From contig NC_092640.1 of assembly GCF_039555335.1 (NCBI RefSeq), positions 40,096,295 to 40,160,294 of the forward strand: DNA of 64,000 bases. The letters are read 5' to 3'. Positions 29,201 through 44,200 of this stretch are shown here, piece after piece. How positions within the stretch are numbered: the stretch's first letter is position 1; every line of letters starts with the position of its first letter. Position numbers and translations under genes: made by a program. A model generated the notes under the pieces. That model worked only from the letters and a program-made list of their open reading frames with translations. It ran no database searches and had not been told where the DNA came from. This stretch comes from Amphiura filiformis (taxonomy: Eukaryota; Echinodermata; Ophiuroidea; Amphilepidida; Amphiuridae).

Positions 29201-32200
29201 ATTTGTAAACTACTAAAAATCCCAGGGGAGGATATTTGAAACCAGCGTTGGTTCATGTTTGTCTGTTTTTTTTCCTCCTTTGTAGTACAAAGAAGTATTT
29301 TAGCACAACTGATGATGTGACGGGTAGTGACTGCCTATTTACTAGGCCACCAAAAGAAGCCATCGTGGTGAGTGTAATACTTTGGTGGCTGTTTTAATGT
29401 GGATCATGCAAACAAAAATGGTTTGACCTCGTAATATTTTCAAAACGGAAATTAGTTGGTAGAGGATCGGCTCGAAGCCACAGTGCACCTTGCCGCTATT
29501 GAATGCTTAGGGATCGTTCATTATTTATAGGGGAGGGGGGAAGGGGGGTTTCAAAACTGAGTTCATAAAGTTACACAACCCCCCCTATTAGCAGCATCTA
29601 AAATTACATAACCCCCCCTATTGCTGCCACAAAAAAAACGTAACCCCCCCCTCACATCGAGAAATACATTTTGCTGGTATACCATGGCCGGATTCACCTT
29701 TTGATGGCCCCTGGGCATGGCAACATGATTGCCACCTCTGGCTCTTCGTATAGAAGACACCCCTCTCCCCACAATTGTAATCCAAGTTTTTTTCCAAGCT
29801 GTCCCCAGAAAATATGTTATTTCAATGCTATATAAATTCAAAGAGATATGTATTGGAGTCACCGAGCCAGGGGGCAAAATATCAAAATCGTCCCACTGAT
29901 CTGCTACTAAAAGAACATTCCCTGGACAAATGCGCTCGAAGCGCACAGAAAAAAAAGCTAAAATGAACAAAATTGAGGACAATAATATTATGTGGCCTAA
30001 AATCATTCCAAAGGATGATGCATATGGCTTTCACAACTTTTGGTTAATTAAACCCAGTATTTTGATCCAGTATACAAGCTTTATGCTTTTTCCAAGCATC
30101 AGAGGAGCTGCCCTAGCACTCATATTTATGATTTACATTATAGAATGGGTGGAATTATAACTCTACGCAAATCTACTCACAGAATGGTTTTTCTTTTTTC
30201 AATTTGGCATTTTGCTACTAAAAAATGGGGTTAATTTAGGGTCTAAAATAGACCAAAAGGAAGATGCAAATCATAAGTTTTGTAACAATTGATCTGTCTA
30301 CTGATCAGGGGAGGGGACTGACTTGCCACCCTGCCATATGGCTAATGTGCTGATGAACAGTGGCGTAGATTTCTTTTTGACATGAGGTTGTTGGAAAAAT
30401 TTCTTGAAGTATTTATGTGAATCCAGCCCCTTTTGGTGAGAGAATAAGTTTATGACACAAATGCATGCAAAGCGCACAAAACTGTTGCCATATTGAAGCT
30501 AAACTCCAAATATGCTGCAGAAATAAATTTGCGCGAAGAGCGCAAAAATTGATATTTTTGTGGCTAAAATGGCCAAATATGAGGTAAATATTGTAGTGAA
30601 TCATAATCATAGTTAATAATTTAATATTAAATTTCACCTGACCCCCCTATCAGGAAAAATAAAATCACATAACCCCCCCTGTTTGTTAAAGTGAAAATCA
30701 CATAGCCCCCCTACATTTTCCCCGGCCCCCTGTAAATAATGAGCGGTCCCTTATGCATGTCAGTACCTTGGACCGTCCAGCAACCGAGGTAGCCATTTCG
30801 AAATTACATGTATATACACAATCCCAACATATCGGGTATAGAAGTAAAACAATATTTTGACAGTCAAAGACAGAAAACACACCATAATGAACCTTAAGGG
30901 GGTCGATCTTTTGTGCGTAATTATAGAGGGCCAGGGGATTCACTAAAAATATTATTTGAAGCAGTCAAAGAGCCCTAGGAATAAAAACTGTAGTGTAATT
31001 CACGCCAGATACAATTTCTTTATACGACAAAATTAATTTTTGTAATCGATCAAAAACAAACGTTTTATATCAATTTTAAATTTAGCCTGAATCCGTAAAT
31101 ATGGTACTTCTCGCCCTTTTTTTAGGTCAAGGCTATTTTTACCATTATGCAGCGAACCATTGTTGAAGCTATTTCACATACATGTACAAAACATTCTAGA
31201 GAAAGAATGAGGACATATGGTGTTGAAATATCTTTTGTTGATTTCGAATGATAATGTCATGAAGTCGTAAATTTTAAGGTCAAATTCCTAAAACCAAAAC
31301 AAAACATTGCGACGCAGATAATTCCCGACTTACGCAATTTCATTATCATATCAGTGTCTTTATTATTTGTTTGAAACCTTTCCCAAACGTTCGTGCTATT
31401 TATGCATAAAACGGCTAATCTATCTTTACAAAACGCGTCTTTTTTAGTAAACAAAAGGCTAAAGATGGCATTATGAGATTTATCTTTTATCATTACACTC
31501 ATCCGCTCACCTGCCACGGTGGCCGAGTGGTAAAGCGCTAGACGCGTAATCGAAGGAAGTTTAGAATCGCTGGTTCGAGTCCCAACGAAGCCTGTGGAAA
31601 CTTTTTTTTTCTTCAAAATTCATGATCGCATTCCGAAATGAGTCACTTGTCGGTAAATCATGGATCGTATCCTTAATGCGTAAACCTAGCTGTATATTCA
31701 CGATTGTGTGTCCCAAGTATATATAAACACAATACCAGAACGTAGCATCGTGTGGAGGTATCGATCAATTTGTGCAGCACGCATGCATCCGGAAGTCACA
31801 CAATCGGTCGTTTTAAATAACAAGCTTTGGTATTGGTTTTGGGTTTGATCACGTGGTTTCCTATTACCATGCCTAAGCTCTTGACTGACGTCATTACCGA
31901 TACCTTTGTCTGTACCCTTTGTTAGAAACTTGAAATTTGTAGAAAACAGTTTTGGTTTTTACTTCAGTTGTTACATAATCGTGTGACCGCAGATTGAAGT
32001 TACCTTGATCAACGTAAACAAAAGAAGTTTTTAAATTTCGCAGTGCAATTTACGAACAAGTCAATCTACATTTGAAAGCGTGATTTAATTTTCGAAATAA
32101 TACTAGGCTTATTATTTATTACTCTAAAGAAATGAGAAATATTTCCTTTTATTTCCTGTTGTTTTCTCATATCTTTGGAACTTGTTGTTCAATTTCAATG

Positions 32201-35200
32201 GTTTGTTTTTTTGCAAAATGCAGCTTTGCAAATGCTTTTTACTATCCTGTAAGAAACTGAAAATTTAATATTTCCGAGTTCCGACTGATCTTGCTTGATC
32301 GCATCACATATACCTTTAGACCAGTGTTTTTGACGAAAGGGACGAAAAGCAGACATCCTCCACAAAAACTTGACAATAGAACGGTCTTATATAAATAGTA
32401 CATGTTTATATAGCCGCCTGCATATAGTTGCTCAAAATAACAATGTTTTTGTGGAGGGTGTCTGCCTTTCGTCTCTTTCGTCAAAACAACCCTCGTTTGT
32501 ATGCTCTGCATGCAGGTATAACAATACACCTTACGTAATAATTAAATTAAATAATAATTATTTATATTTCAGATGGCTGTTGATATCAGCTTATCAATGA
32601 AGTCAAAATCATTTGCCAGGTAATAATTTCGCTTTCATTCAATCATTCTTTTTTTCTTTTGCTCTTTCTTTCGCTCTTTCTTTTGCTCTTTCGTTGTTTC
32701 TCGTTTTTGCTCTTTGTTTCTTTGGCTCTTTTTTTTAATTCATTTGCTCTTTCTTTGGCTCTTTCTTTGCTTTGTTCTTTCGTTCGCTCTTTCGTTCTCC
32801 GTACTTTCTTCGTATTGTTTTCTGAAATTGTTTCTGAATCTATTTTCTTTCTTTCTGTTTCTCTGCTTTCATTGTTTTGTAAACACAACTAATGTTATTG
32901 CTTTGTCATTGAAACATTGTTTGCCACTGTATAATAAAGCTATAAATCAAATAATATGCCGTTGTCTTATTCCTGTGCATTCTACTGGACACTTATTATT
33001 TTCTTCTTTTTCAATTGTTTTCTTTACAGGAACAGGTAAGATTTCTCAGATTATCTCAGGAGGTAAGATTTCTCAGATTATCTCAGGACAGGTAAGATTT
33101 CAATTGTTATGATTTTTGTTTTGTGTTTTTAATGTTTGCTGAATGCTAACTCACTTCTGAGGGGTTTGGTCGGAGGTGTCCTCGGTGTTTCCCGTCCCCC
33201 GCCCACTCAAGCGAGGCCCCATGCTAGCCTGTAGGGTTTTGTAGGTTTCTGCGGGATTTGGGTTAATTAATGCTGAAGAGAAGGCATATCATTGATCACA
33301 TGTATAGGAAGTTGTATCTATAATGAGTTTATCTGCTATACGCACAATCTCATAGGTTTACCTGACACGTAATGGTGCGCATATTAATTATCTTGCAAAT
33401 GACTGTGGATAAAAGCTACAAATAAAAAAAGGATTCCCCAGCTTTCCGAGTCGCAGTCGATTATGATGACGTCATGGCAACTATACATGATTCGCTTGGC
33501 AATGTATTATTTACCTTGTGTTGACGCCGTATGTACCAGAATGAGCCTCTTCCAGAATTAAAAACAAATTGTTAGGACATTTTAGAGGGTTATCATTTTC
33601 TTCGGAAGGGGGTGGGGGGTCCCAAATTTACAAAAAGTCGACGTCAATACAATTTCCACCCCACCTATTTTGGCAACAACAATTTTATGCCCCCCCATCC
33701 ACCACCACCGATACCCCTTACCCCCTAAATAGGCTATTGAAATCGGTCTTTTTGAATAAAATAAACCCTCCCCGTACCACCCCCCTTCCGAAGAAAAAAC
33801 GATAGCCCCTTTATACATGTACATTGTTTTTAATTTTCAGGTCCGATCAGTCGAGACTTTCAGTCGTTCAGCAGATGTTTTGTACATTTGCTGATAGGAG
33901 TATGGCTTATAATTTCCAGCATGTTATAGGATTGGTAACATTTAACTCAACACCTTCTGTTACAGGCAAACTGACGGAATTCTTTGTTGAATTTAAGGTA
34001 CTATATATTCATTTCATTGCTCATTTCATCTCATAACTTTGGGTTGTTCTAAACTGATGAGCAAATTTTCTGGCATAAGGTGTTAAAATGATGTGCATAT
34101 ATTTTGCTTTGGCTGAATTAAGTATCATGCTTCATGAGGAAAGAGATTCATTTAGTATGATTGTTGAGATCATAAACTGGTTAATTATGCTAGCCAAATC
34201 CAATAAATATTAATCACGGAACTGAGCTTTCGCCATCTTGGCTGATGGCTCGATCACAGATGAACTGGTCCACTGCAGTGGGTCAAATACATGATCTAGA
34301 AGGTATGCGCCCTCGTCCCGGTTGAGTGAGTTCTTGCCCTTTTTTCTGTTTATAAATATAATTTTTCTGTATTGGATTTGGCTAGCATAATTAACCAGTT
34401 TACCACCCTTCATGGTTTCAAATCTACGTTCCTTACATGGTTTCCAGATGTGCATTTTATTTTACTGCTTAATCTTAATGTTCTTTTTTACTCCCTTTGT
34501 TAACGGCAGACTTGTGGTGGATCACCAAACTTGAGTCGAGTCATCTGAAATTTTAGACTTGAGTCGACTCTAGCTTGAGTACTAAAATATCGAGTCGGAT
34601 CGTTCGAGTCGAGTCATTTTACAAGTCTGTTTAAAGGCGAGGAAAATTAAATTAAACATCTTCTGGCATGATTTAAAAAATAGTTCTGAATTGAATTTGC
34701 AGGCAAAGCTTGAAAAAATGGACGCATCGGGGAACACCGCTCTCTATGATGGGATAAGTACTGCCATTGATCAGTTTGAGGAAATCAAGAAGCTTTTTCC
34801 TGACTGCAAAAGGTATAGAGAAAGATATCAATTATGTAGAAATGTATCACTTTTCCTATGTCAGAAATAACGAGATTAAATAAAAAGAAAATAACTGGTA
34901 AACTTTTGTCACCAAAAATTGATATATAATAACTGTTACATTTTTTGGGCACACAACTAAATCCACCATTTTTTCAATTTTCTGAGGTATATATAAACAT
35001 AACACAAAAAGAAACTCCACACTTGCATAATCGTCTAAAGCTGCTCATGTTATGACAATTTGATTGGCATGGTCGTATGCAGCATCTTGTTAGCTCTATT
35101 TTGATACCGCATTTTATACCAAATGCTCAAAATTGACAAAGGTTGATACCAGTATATGAAATTTGGTGCATTTTCAAAAGTTGCACAACTCCACATCCCC

Positions 35201-38200
35201 TTTTCGAAAAGAAATCTTTTCAAATATATGTTGTTTTTACTGGCTTTTAGACGAATCATTTGCCTCTCAGATGGAGAAGACAACAAATCCACATCAGCTC
35301 CTTTGACAATCGCAAAGAAATTGCAAGTAAGTACACAAAGCACGCTAGTCAGATTCTCATGAACTTGTTACAAAAAAAATCTCCCTTGATTAATGTTGGC
35401 AATGTTTTCTGTTTGTTCTTGTACCTGAGACTAAGCTAAAGTGCACCAAATATAATTAACAAAATGTTTCTGTATTAGTAATACTAAGGAGAAGTACTGT
35501 TATAGTACAAGTAGATAAAGAAACATATATAATTACTATTGTTTTATTTCCAATTAACATTTTATGACCAAACAAAAGGCCACTTTGTCTTCTCTCCTGT
35601 CCTTACATTTCTTACATAATCAATTGCACAGGAAGTAATTATTAATATTCAATTATGTTAATGTGTTAATAATGTTAATTATTAACTCTAACTCTATTCT
35701 GAGAGAAGATAACTAGTTTATCATATAGCATTTATAATAAACTTGGTTATATAACTCTGATGAAAGAAATAGCTTTCAGAATGTTATATTCTGAATTTGA
35801 TAAGAACAAATTTATACATACGTTACATGTTCCATGGATTTGTTGGAAACCTAAATAAATAAGCAACCACCATCACTCCTCCATTATCGTAGAAAGGCAA
35901 TATTGCAATGGTTTATAAAATAACTGGGGAAAAGTGACACAAAATGCTACATAAATAATTCAAATTCTTCAAATTCCATAAATGGTATATTAATATTTGG
36001 AGAAAAAAGTGCATTTGTTTGCAAATTACCTTCCGCAATCCTTTTTAGGAAATCAACAAAACCAAAACAGATAAAAAGTTATAAAATTTGCACCATTGTG
36101 TCCCAACAAAGCTTAATTTGCAGTCTTACTGATATTTAGTAAAATAAAAACCATGATTATTGATTGCATTAAACCACTAGGTTGTAATGTAATGCAATGT
36201 TCAGTACAATATTATTATGTCATCCAAATAATGGCTGAATTGTAATGTGCTCCCCGGCTGCATCGATTATAATTAAGGACAGAGATAAAAAGAATTTATC
36301 GCGTCTATCTGGTGCTGATCGGAGAAAAGGAATAGCAACAAATGGCGAAAAACGGTACTTTTACAAGGCAAAAAGCAGCTTTAATATGGTGCCTTCGCGA
36401 ATGAAAGTTTCCTACTATAAAGACCTAACTTTTGAGATGGTTTGCATGTTTGAAGGTGCAAAATTAACAATAAGGCGCCCGGTTATACCGCCGCGTTCAG
36501 CAAGTCATCATCACGACACTTGTAAACAAACCGTGCTCGAGTTTGATTGACAGATGACGTCAAACGCGATATATTCTTTTTATCTCTGTCTTTCATAATA
36601 AGAGCTAGTTTATATGCATGCATGCAAGATAACATAATGGTATATGGCAATGCTGCTAAATTCAAAATGGCCGGGTTACCATGGACACCGTCTGGGTATC
36701 ACTCACACAAGGAAACAAGAATTAATATATAACCACTGATATTTTTGTAAAATAAATTTTCTTTCAGTCACAGAAAATCATTCTCGATGCAGTTGATATT
36801 GGAACCAAACAAGTCCAAACTATAAAGGGCCTCTGCAGTGCTTCTGGTATGTTTTTTTACAGCGATATTCATGAAAACATTGAATGAGACCTTTCTCAAG
36901 ATAAAATGGCTGTGAATCAACTTTACACTTTACTTTTCTGGCATCTTGGACCACTCAGAATAAAAATATATATTTATATTTGAATTTTACCGATTGGTTA
37001 CTTCAAATCAGAATTCCAAGCTCTTAGATCAGTTCCCAGATTTTACTTGGCCACCCACAATATTATTTCTTCCCTTTTCTGCTGGCTTATGGAACCAGGA
37101 TATACAAATCGACATCTTGGTGACAACCTGTCAGCACTACCTAGTAAACGCCTACAAAAAGTACTTACTCCCCCTTTTTATTACTAGATAAAACTCAAAA
37201 TCTATTATTAAAAAAACTGAAATAGCAAAAACAGATTAATTCTCAAATTTTGATACCTCATTTGTTTGGATAGATCAAAGTTTGTAGCCATGGTTACTCC
37301 TTAAATAAAAAGTTACACTAAAAAGCCACTCAAGTCAGTGTACCATTTCATTCTCTACATGACTGGTCAAGGATTACCCGCGGTGACCAGCGACGACCAG
37401 GCACTCTAGCAACAAAAGCAACATTTTCAATGGGTTTAGGTGCAACTTTTGAATATATAGGGGTCTTTTTTAATTCAACGGGTCATCATGACAACAAATT
37501 TTGGGCTATTAAGACAAATGAGACATCAAACTTGGCAAAACAATACTGGGTTTTCTTTTGCTATTTCAGTTTCAAAGTTTGATGCATAGACTTTGAGTTA
37601 TTATCTCGTAGATGTTTATTTAAAATAGATAACTGCTGCTAATGTCTGGATAGATTGTATATGGTCTTGGTTTACAATACAGCTTTTTTTTGTAGTACTC
37701 AGTTCAGATATGAAAAGTTAAAATTTCTGATGCTTGATTATTTTCATATGAACACTGAAATCCCTTTCAGGTTGTGTATGGGTGATTTTTGTACTTGCAT
37801 AATTATGAAGAGGTCACATAAAATGAAAGTACGATTTGATCCATTTAACATCCATGTGCAACTTGTTTTTTGAGGTGTCGATTTTGAGATCTTGTAATCT
37901 GAAAGGTACAATGGAAAACATGTTAGTCTTATCATTTTCTGCAATTTTTGATGATTTGATTGTTGTAGATTTGGCTTACCCTGTATGTTAACATGTGTTT
38001 TTTACTTATTTGTTTGTTTCAATTAAAACCACAGGTGGATATTGTTTCCGCCCCATCAACATAGTCGAAGCAAGCAAGATATTTGAGTTGGAGACGATGT
38101 TGTCACTGACAGCTCGGGAAGAAAGATCTCATCAACAGGTCAAAAATTTGGTAAGCATAATTATGTCGGATTAAATATGGGATATTTGCTATTCCATGGA

Positions 38201-41200
38201 GAGGGTAAAACAGTCTTAATTTTTTTTGTATGGAAAACCATTCTGTCCTTTTATTTTCTGTTCTGTGTATTTTCATTGATTCTGTTCAGTCGGATTTGCA
38301 GAGGTTGTCGACCAAACCATATGATGACCATCCAAAGCGTAGACTGCCAGCTGAAGTCAAAGACCCAGTTACAAGCACTGATTCGTGAGTTGATAATATG
38401 CAGACAGCAAAAGCATTCAGGTACCGGTTATTTTCACCCTGTATATCCTAAACAAAAAGACATATATATATCAAAATTAGGACTAGCCAGTAGATACATC
38501 TTTTAGCTCAGATTCAAGACCTCATTGGTTGAAATCGATCAAGAAATAAAAACACAGTGGTCCAAAATCTGAAGGAACATGCTAATTCAAAAGTGGCAGA
38601 TTGCCCTATTGATTTGTACATTGTACACAATATCATTCTTGAACAAGAGAACTAGCGCTGTGCTTTCCATTGGTTATAACATTAAATTTCAACTTTTGAT
38701 TTCATTTCCTTCGGTTTTCGATCTGCGTTTCTTTAAATCAGAGTTAAAGGGTACAGGTATTGGCCTTTGGAAGCCAAATTTTCATCTTCACTTGTCAATA
38801 TTTCGTCCTATTTTGGGAGGTGTGAGGCAAAGCCAAATCATATTTTTTATACTTTACTCGCCTCCGTCCTCATTTAGCCTCTGAAAATTTCTGTGGGGCA
38901 ATTTTTACCCCGGTCCTCCTGGCTATGCCACTGTTGGCTGCTGGTTTTAATTTTGCCATATTTAGGATATACAGGGGTAAACATAACTGGTACTTTAATT
39001 CTCAATTTGCTGTCTGTAGTTCTCATTGCCATTAAAGGTATAATATGTATTTGAAATCCACACTCCTGTGGAAGCTTTTAGAGCTAAAGTCTTCCACACA
39101 GGGAGAATAGACAACTTGATAATGACCCTTTTGACATGCTCCATTTGTGGAAGATAATTATGTATAATAAAAAAGCATATGGGGAATATGGTTTTTCGGC
39201 TGCGGAGCAGGCGACCATAAGTTTCCTCCAACAATGTATTTCCAGAGAAAGAGAAGCCATTTTTGTCAAAAATAGCACATTTGACCACACATTATAAATA
39301 AACTAAAACATTTACAGCTGGTTTTATGAGCTGGAAGTTTGTGTTCTACTACTATTCCAAAAGGCAGCACTCTCCATACTTTAAATCCTGAGAAAATTTA
39401 AAAATACAAGAATTCCTCATTTCAGCATCTTATTTCCCTTCATAAATCAAGTGCGCGATATCATGTGTTGTTTCAAAGACAAAGGTACAATGTTTATGTG
39501 ATCATAGAGAAATGCCTTGAAAATAATCCATATATGGGGTCACAAGACAACTTTCATTTCTTACTGACCGTCCCTCGTATATGTATATATATATGTTTAT
39601 ATATATATATATGTATGTCCTTTGCAAATGGGGGCACAATGGACCATTATGAAGGACATACTTCTGGATTGTACAGGTGCTCGGCAAACAGAGAACATCA
39701 ACTCAGCAGCCAGGATGTCTCGAAACTACCAACTTATTTCATGGTAGCAGGTCACAAATATCTTTTTCATAGAAATTCAAATATTTAACTAGATAAAACA
39801 GCTCTATTTACAATGAGTGTGAATTTCAGATGGGGCTACCTGAGTGGATGACTCCCATTTGAAATATATACTCCCCTTGTGTGAGAGATTAAGGTCATGT
39901 CTTCTATTTGGGGTGTATTAGTGTACTGAATAGCCAATTGTCAATTTGTCAAGCATTGACAAGATCAAGCAAACACCAGTAGGTAAATCTGTGTTTGCAT
40001 TTCTTTAGCAACGGAACCAATTTGGACATTCTTTGGCCCTCACAGATTTAGTTCAAAAGGGGTTGGACCGAGCCAGAATTGCTAGGCTCCCTCTAACACC
40101 AACAGTTGCAGTTCGACAAAATAATTCCCACAAATGGACCAGACTATAATTATAAGTAATGCAATACACCAGCAACAGTGCAGATATTATACAATTGCAA
40201 ACTGCATGGATTTCCCTAAACTACTTTCAAAACGTCTCTTCAGAGGCTTTTGCAAATATGCTCACCATATGAAACATATTAGATAGGGGTGCATGATGTT
40301 GTCGCCAATAGTCGTAGTTGCGACTATTAGCGGTAGTCGCGACTTGTAACGACTATATGACTTAATAGTGATAGTCGACTAATGACAACTATCTATTGTG
40401 TCCTCAAGAAACATTTTAATAGTATTAAAGACAACTATAATAATACATAGAATTTAGCAATTAATTGTTTGACATTAAGAAATGAAGAAATTGAAACCAT
40501 CCTGATGAGCGGAAAAGGATTAAAACATCTTTCAAAAATGAACAGCAAGAAAACCAGAATAAGCAAAATGATACAAAAGGATGGCAGCATCACAACTGAT
40601 AGAGAAGAAATTCTAGACGTATGTGCAGAATTTTACCAAGATCTGTACAGTTCAAAATCAAATCAGGACAAGACAGATACAAACTGTAAATCAACTGATC
40701 AAACTGACTTCCCAAGTATAACAGTAAGAGAAGTGGAATTGGCAGTGAAACAAATGAAAGACAACAAAGCTCCAGGCACTGATGACCTAACCAGCGACAT
40801 CTTCAAAGTAGGCGGTGCAGAGATATGCATACAACTAGTCAGACTGTATAACAACATATTACATCAGAAAAAGATACCTAAAACCTGGAAAGAGGCTAAA
40901 GTTATACTGCTTCACAAGAACGGCGACAAAGCATATATCAAGAACTACAGACCAATAAGTTTACTGTCCCATGCGTACAAAATCTTCATAAGAATAATAC
41001 AAAACCGCATCAAGAGAATACTGGATGAGAATCAACCAAGAGAACAGGCCGGATTCAGAGAGGGCTACTCAACTACAGATCATCTTCATACACTAAATCA
41101 ATTAATAGAAAAGGCAAATGAATACCAGTTGAAGTATATAGACTACGAAAAAGCCTTTGACTCGGTAGAACACATATACCTATTCACAGCTTTAAGAAAG

Positions 41201-44200
41201 ATTGGAGTAAACGAATGATATGTACAAATCATGGCGGATATATACACAGATGCAACAGCCATAATTCATCTTGAAAATGATGTATCCAAACCAATACACA
41301 TCAAAAGAGGTGTAAGACAGGGTGATACAAATTTCTCCGAAAATCTTCACAGCCGCCATGGAAGAAGTGTTCAAGAATTTATACCTACAACCGAGAGGAT
41401 TCAACATTGACGGATATTATCTAACAGACCTGAGATTTGCTGACGATGTTGCATTAACAGCTGCATCAGTTGAGGATATGGAGGTGCAACTAAACAGTTT
41501 GAACAAGGAGAGTAAGAAGATAGGACTGGATATACACAAGGGGAAGACCAAATTCATGACAAATTACCAGACAAACAAGTCCATTGAAGTAGTGAATGAG
41601 CAGATAGAACATGTAGAAAGTTATATGTATCTAGGCCAGACAGTAAAGATGGAAGACAACACGATTGAAGAAGTCATGCTAAGAATAAAGGCTGGCTGTA
41701 GTTGCTTTGGCAGACACAAACAAATCCTATGTGACAAAAGATTGCCAATGAGACTGAGGACGAGAGTCTTCAACCAGTGTGTATTACCTACAATGACCTA
41801 TGGTTGTGAAACCTGGACAACAACCAAGTTTTTAGAACAAAAACTCAAGGTAGCACAGCATGCTATGGAGAGGAAAATGCTACATATCACCATACGTGAC
41901 AAAGTAAAAAATGTGGAAATTAGGGACAAAACAAATGCCAAAGATATCGTGGAAAAGATCAAAGAGGCAAAGTGGAGATGGGCGGGACACATAGCTCGTA
42001 AAGACGACAATAGATGGACAAAGAGGTTAACGGAATGGCAGCCAAGAACAGGAAAGAGAAGAAGGAGAAGACAAAAACGAAGATGGCGTGATGATCTCAC
42101 ATCCTATTTGGGTACAACCTGGGCAAGAGAAGCACAGAACAGAAGTAAATGGAAGCTACTTGAGGAGGGCTACATCCGACAGTGGGTGACACAGCCTGTG
42201 AGGTGAGGTGAGGTGTTTGACATCCGTACAAATGTTACTGAAATATTTTATGGCAAGTTTATTCGTAGGCAACAGTTGTATTTGTCCTGTCTCGTTATCG
42301 TCGGTTGCATTCGCATTGCCACATTTGTCGAGAGTTAGATTAATCCCTCAGTCCATCGAGATACATGTGTTGATTTGTGAATTTTGGGCATGAAAGTTAA
42401 ATTGAATTTTTGCTCAAAATTTGACTTCTGACAAGTCGACTAGTCATGACTATTTGGTGTCGACTACTAAAAAAGCTGAAGGTTTGGAACCATAATTTTA
42501 GACTTGACTTTGGACTGGATTATAAATGTTAATGATAGGGGTCATGATCCACCTTTTACTGGACATAATATACTGAGGTGACTCAACACAAACGTGGGTA
42601 ACCATACGCATGACTCAATGTTTCGACGACCCGTTTGCAATAATTTTTAATCAAATTTACCTCTCGTTTTCATCATGCAAAATCGAGGAAATTGTGTAAA
42701 AACAACAACTTTTTTGTGGTTTTCAATGACTATAGAATTTCAAATACCCTTTTTACTGACACTTACAGGAAGGTATGGACATAGAATTAATTATTCCCGT
42801 CTCCACTACAGAGATAGTAGAGCTAGACTCTCTCTCAAATGGAAAAGCCTATATTCATGATATATAACTGGGTAAATTCATGCATTAATGTTGCAGATCT
42901 ATTCAAGTTGCCGCCAAAAAAGGTCAATCTGCAATGGCTACTCGCTCGTCGGTGTATCGTGTTATGCAAGAGATGACTAAAATTCACCGAAAACCTCATC
43001 CAGCATTTAAGATATTGCCTGCAGAAAACAAGTAAGAATTCATTCCCAAATGTATATGTGTATGTGTAGTTAGCAAATTAGATTTGAACTGTCATTCAAC
43101 ACAAATATATATTGAGATAACCAAGAAAATTTTAAAACTTTCAACGGAAACTGAAGGCAAATAAATAAATATTTACCTGCTAATATTTTCGGTAACTAAC
43201 TGTTACCATCCTCAGGCAGTAGTGACTGGCTGACTGTCTTCTTCACACTTGGATGATTTTGGTGTTTCTAGAAGACAGTCGTAAATTCTCGGAAGATCCC
43301 GGCCCCGTCTCTGTTGAGCTTGACTTGTTTTTCCTGTCTGATGGCTATGGACTCCTTTATCTTGCGATTTAGGAACTTGCTTTCCTTCTTAACAATCTTG
43401 ATATTGGGGGAGTCCAATTTGTGACCTGTGTTCTTAAGATGTTCTGCGACAGCAGAACTCTTGACTGCACTTTTGCTTTGTGACGTGACGATCACCCAAA
43501 GCCCGTGCAGTCTCACCGATGTACACACTCTCATAGTCAAGCTCAACTTCAGAGACGGGGGCCGGGATCTTCCGAGAATTTACGACTGTCTTCTAGAAAC
43601 ACCAAAATCATCCAAGTGTGAAGAAGACAGTCAGCCAGTCATTACTGCCTGAGGATGGTAACAGTTAGTTACCGAAAATATTAGCAGGTAAATATTTATT
43701 TATTTGCCTTCAGTTTCCGTTGAAAGTTTTAAATTTTTCTTGGTTATTTTAACTACCGGAACGTATGAGCCTACATAGCCATATATTGAGATATTTACCT
43801 CAATATATTCATGCTTTCGCTGAAGGTGAACAACCTCAATATAACTTTGATTTGTCTTTACTTTGATTCAGAGTGGTTGAATTATAAGAAACTTGACTTG
43901 GATTCCTGAAATTGGATAGCTATAACATTATCAGCTTTAATTCTTTATGCAATTATGTTGCACTTTTCAAACAACCAGGAAAGACATATTGTGGGATAAG
44001 CTTTTACGACGGGAATTCATAACAATTAGTGGCTTTTTAGCGGGTTCGCTACTGACAGTTCTAAACTTGTCCAACGGCGAACCCGCTAAAAGCCCACGAA
44101 TAGGAAATACGTGATTAAGTGATGAGTTTGGAGCTTCTTATTTTTCATACAATGTAATAGATATTATGTTTAATGATTTTAAGTTTTTATTTAAAGTTAA

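Noticed and set aside
31513..31610. Functional tRNA-Thr(CGT)
   Set aside because: G at position 33 and mispaired anticodon and T stems.
32643..33112. Lys/Glu-rich minus and Leu/Phe-rich plus frames
   Set aside because: Translations of the pyrimidine microsatellite.
43268..43652. Independent host gene with a GIY-YIG-like end
   Set aside because: The frame lies inside the inverted-repeat element, is truncated and frame-broken, and matches the mobile-element nuclease pattern.
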